A stretch of 64,000 nucleotides of DNA, taken from NCBI RefSeq assembly GCF_041380235.1, contig NZ_JBGIYY010000013.1:62001-126000 (forward strand), written 5' to 3'. This stretch comes from Glaciecola sp041380235. GTDB lineage: Bacteria > Pseudomonadota > Gammaproteobacteria > Enterobacterales > Alteromonadaceae. Below, piece by piece: positions 43,667 through 52,492 of the stretch (position 1 is the stretch's first letter; each line of letters begins with the position of its first letter). A program made the position numbers and the translations under genes. The notes beneath the pieces were generated by a model, which was not told the DNA's origin, searched no databases, and saw only the letters and a list, made by a program, of their open reading frames with translations.

Positions 43667-46609
43667 TTACTCCGCAAAATCCCGATAAGAATCCAAATCC
43701 GGACAGCTACAAATTAAGTTTCTGTCGCCAAACACGTCATCGATACGGTTGACCGTTGGCCAAAATTTGTCTCTTGCCACTGCGGCTACTGGGTATGCGG
43801 CCAGCTCTCGACTATAGCTGCGCGTCCAGTTTGCATCAATAATATCTGCTAAAGTATGCGGGGCATTGTGCAATGGATTATCAATCGCGTCCCATTCGCC
43901 CGACTGTACTTTTTCGATTTCTTGGCGAATACAAATCATCGCTTCAATAAAGCGGTCGAGCTCAACTTTGGCCTCTGACTCTGTCGGCTCAATCATCAAG
44001 GTACCCGCTACTGGGAAACTCATGGTTGGCGCGTGGAAGCCATAGTCGTTTAAGCGTTTAGCTACGTCCATCTCAGTAACGCCGCTGGCTTCTTTTAGTG
44101 GGCGTAAATCGATTATACATTCGTGAGCGATACGACCGTTCATGCCTTTGTACAAAATCGGATAATGACCTTCGAGCTTTTTAGCCACATAGTTAGCGTT
44201 TAGCATAGCCACTTCAGTCGCTTTGCGCAGGCCCTCGCTACCCATCATTTTGATGTACATGTAGCTAATAGGCAAAATTGACGCACTGCCCCAAGGCGCA
44301 GCCGATACTGCGCTGTTTGAGCCTAGGTCTTCACCGGTGCCGGCAGCGTGTAAATTAATCACAGTGTGGCTAGGTAAAAATGGTGCTAAGTGCGCTTTTA
44401 CGCCGATAGGTCCCATACCCGGGCCACCGCCGCCGTGCGGGATACAAAAGGTTTTATGCAGGTTTAAATGTGATACATCGGAGCCAATAAAGCCCGGAGA
44501 GGTTACGCCTACTTGCGCGTTCATGTTGGCGCCATCCATATAAACTTGGCCACCATATTCATGCACGATTTCACAAATCTCTCTAACCGTTTCTTCGTAT
44601 ACGCCATGAGTCGATGGATAAGTGATCATAGCGCAGCTCAAGTTGTCTTTTACTTCTTCAGCTTTTGCACGTAAATCTTCTAAGTCCACGTTACCCTTAA
44701 CATCACAATCTACCACTACGACCTTCATACTGACCATTTGCGCTGACGCAGGGTTAGTACCATGTGCCGATTGCGGTATTAAACAAATGTTTCTGTGGCC
44801 TTCGCCGCGGCTTTGATGATAGCGCTGAATGGCTAACAAACCAGTATATTCGCCCTGCGCGCCAGAGTTAGGCTGCATCGACAGTGCATCGTAACCGGTA
44901 ATGTTAATTAGCCAGTCGCTCAGCTCATCAATCATCTCTTTATAACCAAGTGCTTGATTGATTGGCGCGAAAGGATGCAACTGACCAAATTCAGGCCAAG
45001 TAACCGGAATCATTTCAGCAACAGCATTTAGCTTCATGGTGCATGAGCCTAATGAAATCATCGAGTGGTTTAGTGCTAAGTCTTTATTTTCTAATGATTT
45101 AATATAGCGAAGCATTTCTGTTTCGCTGTGATAACGGTTAAACACCTCATGGCTTAAATATTCAGTAGTACGCGCTAACTCCGCTGGAATAGATTCGCTG
45201 CCGTTTTCAATGATATGCGTATCGAGAGCCGCAACATCCAAACCATGGCCTGCACCCAAAATAACATCGAATAAATCAGCCACGTCTTTGCGTGTGGTGG
45301 TTTCGTCTAGCGAGACACCCACAGCTTGGTCAATGTCGGTGCGCAAGTTCATTCCTTTTGCAAGGGCAGCGTTAATGACGTTGGCTTTGTCACTCACTTC
45401 GATAGTTAGCGTATCAAACCATGTACTGTGCTTAAGCGTTATGCCTTTGCTCTGCAATCCAGCGGCTAAAATGTCGGCAAAGCGATGCACTCTGTGGGCA
45501 ATCGCTGCAAGACCTTGTGGTCCATGATACACCGCGTAAAAACTTGCCATATTTGCCAACAATACTTGCGCGGTGCAGATGTTAGAGTTGGCTTTTTCGC
45601 GGCGAATATGTTGTTCACGAGTTTGCAGCGCCATGCGCAATGCAGGGCGACCGCGAGTGTCTTTACTAACACCAATGATACGACCGGGAAGGGAACGCTT
45701 GTAAGAATCGCGGGTAGCAAAAAATGCGGCATGTGGACCGCCATATCCCATTGGCACACCAAAGCGCTGTGCACTGCCTAGCGCAACGTCCGCACCAAGC
45801 TCGCCTGGCGGGGTAAGCATGGTAAGCGCCAACATGTCAGTGGCAACCGCTACAATACCATTCTTATCTTGAATAGCGCCGATGAGCTCACGAATGTCGA
45901 CTAACTCACCGGTAGTGCCAGGGTATTGCAACAACGCGCCGAAAACATCGAGTGCTGCTGCATCAGCCATTGGACCTTGAACAATCTCAAAACCAAACAT
46001 TTCTGCGCGGGTTTTTAACACATCAAAGGTTTGCGGATGCACGTTGTCAGCCACAAAAAAGGTATTGGATTTTTTGTTTTTTGAAACGCGTTTGGCAAGT
46101 GCCATTGCTTCTGCCGCTGCGGTAGCTTCGTCTAACAAAGACGATGACGCTAATGGCAAGCCGGTCAAATCAATTGTCGCTTGCTGAAAATTCAATATTG
46201 CCTGTAGACGACCTTGGGCTATCTCTGGTTGATACGGGGTATAGGCTGTATACCAACCCGGATTTTCAAGTACGTTGCGCAAGATCACGTTCGGGGTGTG
46301 AGTATTGCTGTAGCCCATACCGATAAATGACCGATTGATCACGTTTTTTGCTGCAACTGTTTTCAGCTCTTTTAAGGCATCGACTTCGCGTTGGGCCTCA
46401 CCCACGTTTAAAGCTTCAGGCAAGCGTATGCCTTTAGGCACGGTTTGCTGCATCAAATCGTCTAAAGATGTCGCTCCTACTTCAGCGAGCATGTCGGCTA
46501 TTTCTTGCTTGCCAGGGCCAATATGACGGCGAATAAACTCGTTTTGATTCTCTAACTCGCTCAAACTCGCTGACGACAAAGTAACATTAGGATTAGTTGC
46601 AACATTCAT
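43667..46609 (-). CDS. gcvP: Glycine dehydrogenase (decarboxylating), P protein
   Basis: 980 residues (E. coli 957). This is the pyridoxal-phosphate enzyme of the glycine cleavage system, which decarboxylates glycine and loads the aminomethyl group on the lipoyl arm of GcvH. The PLP Lys is in HLNLHKTFCIPHGGGGPGMGP. Other landmarks are FIGMGYSNTHTPNVILRNV, NPGWYTAYTPYQPEIAQGRL and SMISLGSCTMKLNA. It is the last of gcvT-H-P in order, with a 144-base gap after gcvH. A CBS gene starts 12 bases after its stop. Confidence 0.97.
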   Translation of the reverse strand: MNVATNPNVTLSSASLSELENQNEFIRRHIGPGKQEIADMLAEVGATSLDDLMQQTVPKGIRLPEALNVGEAQREVDALKELKTVAAKNVINRSFIGMGYSNTHTPNVILRNVLENPGWYTAYTPYQPEIAQGRLQAILNFQQATIDLTGLPLASSSLLDEATAAAEAMALAKRVSKNKKSNTFFVADNVHPQTFDVLKTRAEMFGFEIVQGPMADAAALDVFGALLQYPGTTGELVDIRELIGAIQDKNGIVAVATDMLALTMLTPPGELGADVALGSAQRFGVPMGYGGPHAAFFATRDSYKRSLPGRIIGVSKDTRGRPALRMALQTREQHIRREKANSNICTAQVLLANMASFYAVYHGPQGLAAIAHRVHRFADILAAGLQSKGITLKHSTWFDTLTIEVSDKANVINAALAKGMNLRTDIDQAVGVSLDETTTRKDVADLFDVILGAGHGLDVAALDTHIIENGSESIPAELARTTEYLSHEVFNRYHSETEMLRYIKSLENKDLALNHSMISLGSCTMKLNAVAEMIPVTWPEFGQLHPFAPINQALGYKEMIDELSDWLINITGYDALSMQPNSGAQGEYTGLLAIQRYHQSRGEGHRNICLIPQSAHGTNPASAQMVSMKVVVVDCDVKGNVDLEDLRAKAEEVKDNLSCAMITYPSTHGVYEETVREICEIVHEYGGQVYMDGANMNAQVGVTSPGFIGSDVSHLNLHKTFCIPHGGGGPGMGPIGVKAHLAPFLPSHTVINLHAAGTGEDLGSNSAVSAAPWGSASILPISYMYIKMMGSEGLRKATEVAMLNANYVAKKLEGHYPILYKGMNGRIAHECIIDLRPLKEASGVTEMDVAKRLNDYGFHAPTMSFPVAGTLMIEPTESEAKVELDRFIEAMICIRQEIEKVQSGEWDAIDNPLHNAPHTLADIIDANWTRSYSRELAAYPVAAVARDKFWPTVNRIDDVFGDRNLICSCPDLDSYRDFAE

Positions 46610-46753
46610 TCTACGTGACCTGTATAGTAAAAAGTGACATCAATAACAAACAGCAGTAAGCCTCGCTTACCGCTTCTATCAAACAAACACCGCATGTATG
46701 ACGCTAGTGCGCTACATGCTTAAAGGCAGATAAACTGCCTTCACACGAGAGGC

Positions 46754-47143
46754 TTACTCGTCGTCTATAGAGTTTTCGTAACCTTCGGCGTCAAGTAGAG
46801 AATCGACTTCGCCTTCATCTTCTGCCTTCACTTTAAATAGCCATCCTTCGCCGTAGGGATCAGAGTTTACTAATTCTGGCGAGTCTTCTAGCTGTTCATT
46901 AATCTCTACGATTTCACCGGTTAGCGGAGCATAAATATCAGATGCTGCTTTTACCGATTCGGCCACAGCGCAATCGTCTGCCTGCGTAACTGCATCGCCT
47001 ACATCTGGTAAATCAACAAATACCATATCGCCAAGTAAGTCTTGAGCGTGCTCAGTGATGCCGACAGTGTAAACACCGTCGCCTTCTGCGCGGATCCATT
47101 CATGGGTAGTGGCATATCGTAGGTCTTTTGGGATAGTGCTCAT
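46754..47143 (-). CDS. gcvH: Glycine cleavage system H protein
   Basis: 129 residues, the lipoyl carrier that shuttles the aminomethyl group between GcvP and GcvT. The lipoylated Lys is in AVAESVKAASDIYAPL. The surrounding fold is complete: THEWIRAEGDGVYTVGITEHAQDLLGDMVFVDLP, with NSDPYGEGWLFKV near the C-terminus. AGGA is 6-7 nt before the ATG. It lies between gcvT (77-base gap) and gcvP. Confidence 0.97.
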   Translation of the reverse strand: MSTIPKDLRYATTHEWIRAEGDGVYTVGITEHAQDLLGDMVFVDLPDVGDAVTQADDCAVAESVKAASDIYAPLTGEIVEINEQLEDSPELVNSDPYGEGWLFKVKAEDEGEVDSLLDAEGYENSIDDE

Positions 47144-47220
47144 AAAATATCCTAATATTTTGTTATTGTTGAAGTCTTAAAGGTATGGACGAGTCATTGC
47201 TCAGCCAGCTACATAAATAC

Positions 47221-48309
47221 TTATAAAACGCTCTTACCATTGCGTACAAAGCTCGGTTTTACTACTTGCACATCTACAGGATTTTTACGCATTTCTACCT
47301 GCACAACTGCGCCAGGTTGGGCTGAATCACCCGCTGGAATACGAGCCATTGCAATACTATGCCCCAATGTAGGCGAAAATGTTCCTGATGTAATCTTGCC
47401 GTCGCCTTGCGGCGTTTTAACTACCAAACCCGCTCTCAGTACTCCTTTTTCTTTGAATACTAAGCCTACCAGCTTTTCTGTGCCCTGTGCCTTTTGTTGC
47501 TCAAGTGCAGTGCGACCCATAAAGTCTCTGTCGGCTGGCTCCCATGAAATGGTCCAAGCCATGTTCGCGGCTAACGGGGATACGGTTTCGTCCATATCTT
47601 GACCATATAGATTCATACCGGCCTCTAAGCGAAGCGTATCACGTGCACCTAATCCGCATGGTTTAACACCTGCGTTTAAGAGCTCGTTCCAAAAGTCATG
47701 AGCGCGTGCAATAGGGACCATAATTTCATAACCTGCTTCACCGGTGTAACCGGTAGTAGCAATAAATAAATCTTCTGCCTGTACGCCAAAAAATGGCTTC
47801 ATACCGGCAACGGCTTCTTGCTGTGCTGCTGAAAATAAGCTACCGGCTTTTTCTTTTGCATTTGGCCCCTGAACCGCAATCATTGCGAACTCTTTGCGTT
47901 CAACGACATTTACGGTAAAGGGAGCGGCGATTTTATTGAGCCAGTTTAGGTCTTTTTCTTTGGTTGCAGAGTTAACCACTAAACGATAGTTAGTTTCGTC
48001 AAAGTGATACACAATAAGGTCGTCGACTACCCCACCGGCTTCGTTGATCATACCGCTGTAGAGCGCTTTGCCTTTTTGCTCTAGCTTTGCAACATCGTTA
48101 GCCAATAAATAGCGCAAGTAGGCTTTTGCATCTGCCCCAGTGACGTCCACAATGGTCATATGCGACACATCAAACATTCCTGCATCTTGCCTTACTGCAT
48201 GGTGCTCTTCAATTTGCGACCCGTAGTTAATTGGCATATCCCAACCAAAAAAGTCGACCATTTTTGCGCCCGATTCTAGGTGTGCAGCGTGCAAAGGAGT
48301 TTTATTCAT
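47221..48309 (-). CDS. gcvT: Aminomethyltransferase, glycine cleavage T protein
   Basis: About 362 residues from ATG 48309 (MNKTPLHAAHLESGAKMVDF), with AGAGAG just upstream; the frame extends 11 codons further without homology. It transfers the methylene group from GcvH to tetrahydrofolate and releases ammonia. Family motifs: FFGWDMPINYG, FDVSHM, the folate-site Asp in YSGMINEAGGVVDDLIVY, GYTGEAGYEI and GLGARDTLRLEAG. It is the first gene of the gcvTHP cluster and divergent from a LysR regulator. No glycine riboswitch is seen in the 175-base leader region. Confidence 0.97.
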   Translation of the reverse strand: MNKTPLHAAHLESGAKMVDFFGWDMPINYGSQIEEHHAVRQDAGMFDVSHMTIVDVTGADAKAYLRYLLANDVAKLEQKGKALYSGMINEAGGVVDDLIVYHFDETNYRLVVNSATKEKDLNWLNKIAAPFTVNVVERKEFAMIAVQGPNAKEKAGSLFSAAQQEAVAGMKPFFGVQAEDLFIATTGYTGEAGYEIMVPIARAHDFWNELLNAGVKPCGLGARDTLRLEAGMNLYGQDMDETVSPLAANMAWTISWEPADRDFMGRTALEQQKAQGTEKLVGLVFKEKGVLRAGLVVKTPQGDGKITSGTFSPTLGHSIAMARIPAGDSAQPGAVVQVEMRKNPVDVQVVKPSFVRNGKSVL

Positions 48310-48484
48310 GATGCTCTCTGTAATGGTTATTTGATGATGCAATTATTAAGTTGAGTATAGAAAGCGCTGGCAAAGCAAACAAATTAAAAGTTTTTATCTA
48401 TACATAAGGTTTATTAATGTTTTACAAGCTTTTGATTAGCATTTATTATGCAACGCAATGAAATACTTGGTCTGAGGGCTAATT

Positions 48485-49339
48485 ATGAGCGTTAAGCAAC
48501 TGTCGTTAGACAACCTGCGTACTTTTGTAAACATCATAGAATTAGGCAGCTTTGTTAAGGCGGGTGATGCCCTTGGCCGTTCGCAGCCTGCCATTAGCTT
48601 ACAAATGAAAAAACTGGAAGGTCAGCTAGGCCGCAAACTCTTCAGCAAAGTCGGACAAAGTTACCAAAGCAATAAAGACGGTGACTATTTATATCAGCAA
48701 GCCAAACAAATGCTCGCGATTAATGATGATATATTCACTACGCTGAGCACTCAGCAAACCCTGCGCGGCAGGCTTCGGCTCGGAATTCCAAGCGAATTCG
48801 CATCTACACTACTGCCAAGTATCATTGGTGAATTTTCCCAGCGCTATCCCGATGTTTCATTGGATGTAACTTCGTCTCTTTCAAGGCAACTGCTGGATAA
48901 GTCTCTTCGCAAAGACTTTGATTTAATCTTGGCACTGTCAGATGAAGCTTTCGAAAAAGATGCCGAAGTTCTGCTCGAAGATGACTTAGTTTGGGTAGGT
49001 GATAATTCGCGCAAGCTAAATAAAAATACCTTGCCATTGGTATTGGCACCGGAGGGTTGTGTATATCGTAGCCGCGTGATCAAGCAGCTAAAACAGCAAA
49101 CCCATGCCTGGAAAATCACTTACACCAATGCCGACTTATACGGTTTGATGGCAGCAATAAAGCAAGGCCTGGGGATTACTGCACTGGCAAAAAGCAGCTT
49201 GCCGGCTGAACTTGATATTGTGAAAGACTCACGCCTGCCTTCCTTAGGCAAAATTAAAATCTGCCTATTTAACAAAGACACCCAGCACCCGCAGGTGAGT
49301 AAGACCTTATCTGAATATATTCGAGCGCGCATAAAATGA
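48485..49339 (+). CDS. LysR-family transcriptional regulator
   Basis: 284 residues: a winged helix-turn-helix at about 5-65 (LRTFVNIIELGSFVKAGDAL, RSQPAISLQMKKLEGQLG), a linker helix, and a two-lobed effector domain from about 90 (LRGRLRLGIPSEFA). It most resembles the LrhA/PecT-like branch rather than GcvA. The divergent position next to gcvT (175 bases between the starts) makes the gcv promoter a candidate target, but this is inference. GAGGG is 7 nt upstream of the ATG. Confidence 0.9.
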   Translation: MSVKQLSLDNLRTFVNIIELGSFVKAGDALGRSQPAISLQMKKLEGQLGRKLFSKVGQSYQSNKDGDYLYQQAKQMLAINDDIFTTLSTQQTLRGRLRLGIPSEFASTLLPSIIGEFSQRYPDVSLDVTSSLSRQLLDKSLRKDFDLILALSDEAFEKDAEVLLEDDLVWVGDNSRKLNKNTLPLVLAPEGCVYRSRVIKQLKQQTHAWKITYTNADLYGLMAAIKQGLGITALAKSSLPAELDIVKDSRLPSLGKIKICLFNKDTQHPQVSKTLSEYIRARIK

Positions 49340-49505
49340 ATTTTTCGGTTTATTTTTATCACCACAAACCGGCCAAAAGATAGCGCTGAGGGTGCCTGTA
49401 AAGAGATCTTGTTACCAATCACAACAAATTACTAAAGACTTGTTAACAAATTGCTCCGCAGATAGTAATATCTGTGTCCAATAAAAAAATAAAAATATAA
49501 AAACC

Positions 49506-51104
49506 ATGTATAAGCAAAACTATATTCTCATATCTCGCTTAATGCGCTATTGCGCACTATTTATCATGATCGTCGTTATGCTTGGCATTTTTGCCATCGC
49601 GGCGCCCGGTGATCCCTCTCCTAGTCGCGCTGCTGACGAAGGCCAAGGCCCCTACGAGCGCTTGATTTTACGCGGGGTTAATTTAATTAGCGGTGATGGC
49701 GCCCCTATTCGCGGGCCGGTCGACATCGTTATCGAGAAAAACCGCATCACTAATATCGTTAGCGTAGGTCATCCTGGTGTGCCAATTAAGCCTGCTGGTA
49801 GGCCGGTCGCAAATGTTAACGACAAAGAAATGGATTTAAGCGGTCACTACGTTCTGCCGGGTTTTGTTGATATGCATGGCCACATTGGCGGTTCGGCCGA
49901 CGACATTCCTGCTGAATATGTTTTCAAGCTGTGGCTAGCCCATGGTATTACAACCGTTCGAGAGCCTGGCAGTTTTAATGGTTTGGATTGGGTAATGGAC
50001 CATGTCGAGCGCAGCGAAAAAAACACCATTGTTGCGCCACGTATCATCCCCTACCTAGGTTTTGGGATGGGCGCAAAGTCGCCCATCTTCACGCCTGAAC
50101 AAGCTCGCAAATGGGTAAAACAAACCGCCAAAGATGGCGCGAAGGGCATTAAGTTTTTTGGCGCCACCCCAAAAATCATGGAAGCCGCCTTAGATGAAGC
50201 AAAGCAACAAGGCCTTGGTACCATGATGCATCATGCACAGCTTAACGTAATGAGTATGAACGTTTTAGATTCTGCTCGCCTCGGACTCACTACGATGGAG
50301 CATTGGTACGGACTTCCCGAAGCGATGTTTACCGACCGAATCATTCAAGACTATCCTGCTAGCTACAATTACAACAACGAGCAAGACCGCTTCAGTGAAG
50401 CAGGTAAATTGTGGGCACAAGCCGCGCCCATGGGCAGTGAAAAATGGAACAGTGTGCGCGACGAGCTTATTGAGTTGGACTTCACTCTCAACCCTACAAT
50501 GACTATCTATCAAGCCAGCCGCGATTTAATGCGCGAACGCAACGCCGACTGGCATAGCGACTACACCTTACCTACGCTTTGGGAGTTCTTCAAACCCAGT
50601 CGCTATGCTCATGGCTCATACTGGTTTGATTGGACAACCTCAGAAGAAATCTCATGGAAAGAGAATTTTAGGCTGTGGATGCAGTTTTTAAATGATTATA
50701 AAAACCATGGCGGTCGTGTCACAACGGGCTCTGACTCTGGCTACATATACAAAATATATGGCTTTGGTTACATCAGCGAATTAGAGTTATTGCAGGAGGC
50801 AGGCTTTAACCCGTATGAAGTGGTGCAAGCGGCAACCTTAAATGGCGCACAAGCCTTAGGCATGGACGATGACATTGGCTCAATTACCATCGGCAAACTA
50901 GCCGACATGGTAATTGTTGAAGAAAACCCCCTGCAAAACTTTAAAGTACTCTACGGCACCGGACATTATCGGCTTGACGATAACAACCAGCCAACAAGAG
51001 TGGGCGGCGTTAAATATACAATCAAAGACGGTATCGTCTACGATGCAAAAGCCCTGTTAGAAGATGTAAAAATGATGGTTAACGCTGCAAAATCGGCAAA
51101 TTAA
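49506..51104 (+). CDS. Secreted or membrane-anchored amidohydrolase
   Basis: 532 residues with an N-terminal hydrophobic segment (about 15-33) that may be a signal peptide or anchor, followed by an amidohydrolase domain. The metal motifs are complete: HGH in GFVDMHGHIG, Lys in AKGIKFFG, His in MMHHAQ, His in TTMEHWYG and Asp in TTGSDSGY. About 120 residues around NEQDRFSEAGKLWAQAAP form an insertion relative to the 684-2066 enzyme. The substrate is unknown. The start is ATG 49506; ATG 49542 is possible and neither has a clear ribosome-binding site. Its 3' end overlaps the convergent neighbour by 26 bases. Confidence 0.85.
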   Translation: MYKQNYILISRLMRYCALFIMIVVMLGIFAIAAPGDPSPSRAADEGQGPYERLILRGVNLISGDGAPIRGPVDIVIEKNRITNIVSVGHPGVPIKPAGRPVANVNDKEMDLSGHYVLPGFVDMHGHIGGSADDIPAEYVFKLWLAHGITTVREPGSFNGLDWVMDHVERSEKNTIVAPRIIPYLGFGMGAKSPIFTPEQARKWVKQTAKDGAKGIKFFGATPKIMEAALDEAKQQGLGTMMHHAQLNVMSMNVLDSARLGLTTMEHWYGLPEAMFTDRIIQDYPASYNYNNEQDRFSEAGKLWAQAAPMGSEKWNSVRDELIELDFTLNPTMTIYQASRDLMRERNADWHSDYTLPTLWEFFKPSRYAHGSYWFDWTTSEEISWKENFRLWMQFLNDYKNHGGRVTTGSDSGYIYKIYGFGYISELELLQEAGFNPYEVVQAATLNGAQALGMDDDIGSITIGKLADMVIVEENPLQNFKVLYGTGHYRLDDNNQPTRVGGVKYTIKDGIVYDAKALLEDVKMMVNAAKSAN

Positions 51105-51888
51105 GCTCAGGACAAAATTCTTTGAGCGATGCCGGCAAGTGGGGATTGTGCAATGTGAATTTGTTACGTTTGCCTAGCGCTAAACGATTCACCAAATTAG
51201 GGTGATAGCGTTCAAACAACAATCTCAGCATGCCGCTTGAAATCATTTTTTTCAATCCACTCTCAATCGCCGCAGCGAGCTGTATTTGCTCAGGGTGAAC
51301 GTAAAATACCAAGGGCAAGGGGTAATAAACTAAAATATGGGGTTCAATCATTAGTCCTAAGTCAGCGAGTTTGTATTGATTGAAAATAGCCTCAATTTCG
51401 TTCGCCCCTAACGCAACATAGTCGCACTCCTGCTTCAGCAGCCGTTCGAAAATATCCTCTAAACTTCCCTTTTCAAAAACCTTAAAACCATTGTGCCTAA
51501 ATAAATCTGCGTCTGCCCACGTTGCGGGGATGCCAATTGTTAAGCTTTGTAGCTGATCAACAGTATTGATTGTCGCAAAGTGTTGCGATTGTTGTTGAGA
51601 AATGATCAATAAACGATGCCCAAGTATGCCATGACACAGCGGAAGCTCTATCACCCTGACTGGCTTTCCTTCAAACTTTTGATTACCGGCAACACTGACT
51701 AGCACATCGCAAGGCCCTGAAAAAATATTACCTTCGTCTTCGGCTCTCGGATAGTCGGTTTCATCCACTATGATATTAGCGTCCAGCATGCCAGCTTCTT
51801 GCAAACAAATGCTTAAAAGCTGTTTCTCATATTCACGCCTAACGGACGTCTTATTGCCATTCCAAAAATGTATATGATGGTCTATCAT
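51079..51888 (-). CDS. Solute-binding-protein-like gene, frameshifted near its 5' end
   Basis: The visible frame encodes 269 residues of a periplasmic-binding-protein-like domain (RREYEKQLLSICLQEAGML, LTIGIPATWADADLFRHNGF, LKQECDYVALGANEI, LGLMIEPHILVYYPLPLVFYV), but with no signal peptide, and its ATG follows a stop directly. In another frame just upstream (TTG 51952 or ATG 51937) lies a good signal peptide, MLLLILSSAFSCLGK, reading on to RPSYTF. Removing one base from the run of five A at 51864-51868 (plus strand) joins the two frames as PSYTFWNGNKTS. The true gene is therefore about 51079-51952, disrupted by a single-base insertion or a sequencing error. Confidence 0.72.
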   Translation of the reverse strand: MIDHHIHFWNGNKTSVRREYEKQLLSICLQEAGMLDANIIVDETDYPRAEDEGNIFSGPCDVLVSVAGNQKFEGKPVRVIELPLCHGILGHRLLIISQQQSQHFATINTVDQLQSLTIGIPATWADADLFRHNGFKVFEKGSLEDIFERLLKQECDYVALGANEIEAIFNQYKLADLGLMIEPHILVYYPLPLVFYVHPEQIQLAAAIESGLKKMISSGMLRLLFERYHPNLVNRLALGKRNKFTLHNPHLPASLKEFCPELNLPILQR

Positions 51889-52056
51889 CTAGTTTGCCTA
51901 AACAGGAAAATGCCGAGCTCAATATAAGTAAGAGCATCCCTAAGCGCTTCAATACGCTTTATTTCAGTGAATTTTTATTGTTGCACAAAAACCTAATCAA
52001 TAGCATTCTAAAGCAGATTAAACACCCTAAGACTTAAAAACAAAAAGTGAACGTTT

Positions 52057-52470
52057 ATGGATAAAACATTATTACATTTCTTACTCAGTCATAAAAAAAT
52101 GCTCGGCGTCGTTGCCATCATTATTTGTGTCGCCGCATGGGCGTTAGAGCTCACCGATTTGGTGTATGTGTGCCCTTACTGCCGCATGCAGCGAACCGTC
52201 ATTGGGATCCTTGGTATATTTTTGTTATTACCTAATCCTCGCCACTGGATAAGCCTATACTTTGCCAGCACTATTGCGGCCTTTGGCTTCTTTGTAGGCG
52301 CCTATCAGCATTTCGAGGGTTGGAAGCGCATCATGTTTGGTAAATTCGAATGGGGTGAGCACTGGTATATTAACCCTTGGTTGCTGTCAGGGTGTGCACT
52401 TTTACTGATATCCGGCTTACTGATGCTTATTTGGAGCTCTTCTCATTCCGAAAAACGACAGGTAAATTAG
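52057..52470 (+). CDS. DsbB-like membrane protein with CPYC
   Basis: 137 residues with four predicted membrane helices (about 15-33, 45-60, 65-83 and 107-128). The arrangement and VCPYCRMQRTVIGILGI, with a Cys pair followed by Gln-Arg, match the first half of DsbB (there CxxC then YQR). The second periplasmic loop carries no cysteine pair (only QHFEGWKRIMFGKFEWGEHWY), unlike true DsbB, so re-oxidation of DsbA by the normal relay is doubtful. It may be a quinone-linked redox membrane protein of the DsbB superfamily. It stands alone. Confidence 0.7.
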   Translation: MDKTLLHFLLSHKKMLGVVAIIICVAAWALELTDLVYVCPYCRMQRTVIGILGIFLLLPNPRHWISLYFASTIAAFGFFVGAYQHFEGWKRIMFGKFEWGEHWYINPWLLSGCALLLISGLLMLIWSSSHSEKRQVN

Positions 52471-52492
52471 GGTCGGTTAATGTTTGCTGTAT

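Noticed and set aside
48310..48484. Glycine riboswitch before gcvT
   Set aside because: The interval is too short and AT-rich, and shows none of the conserved aptamer segments.
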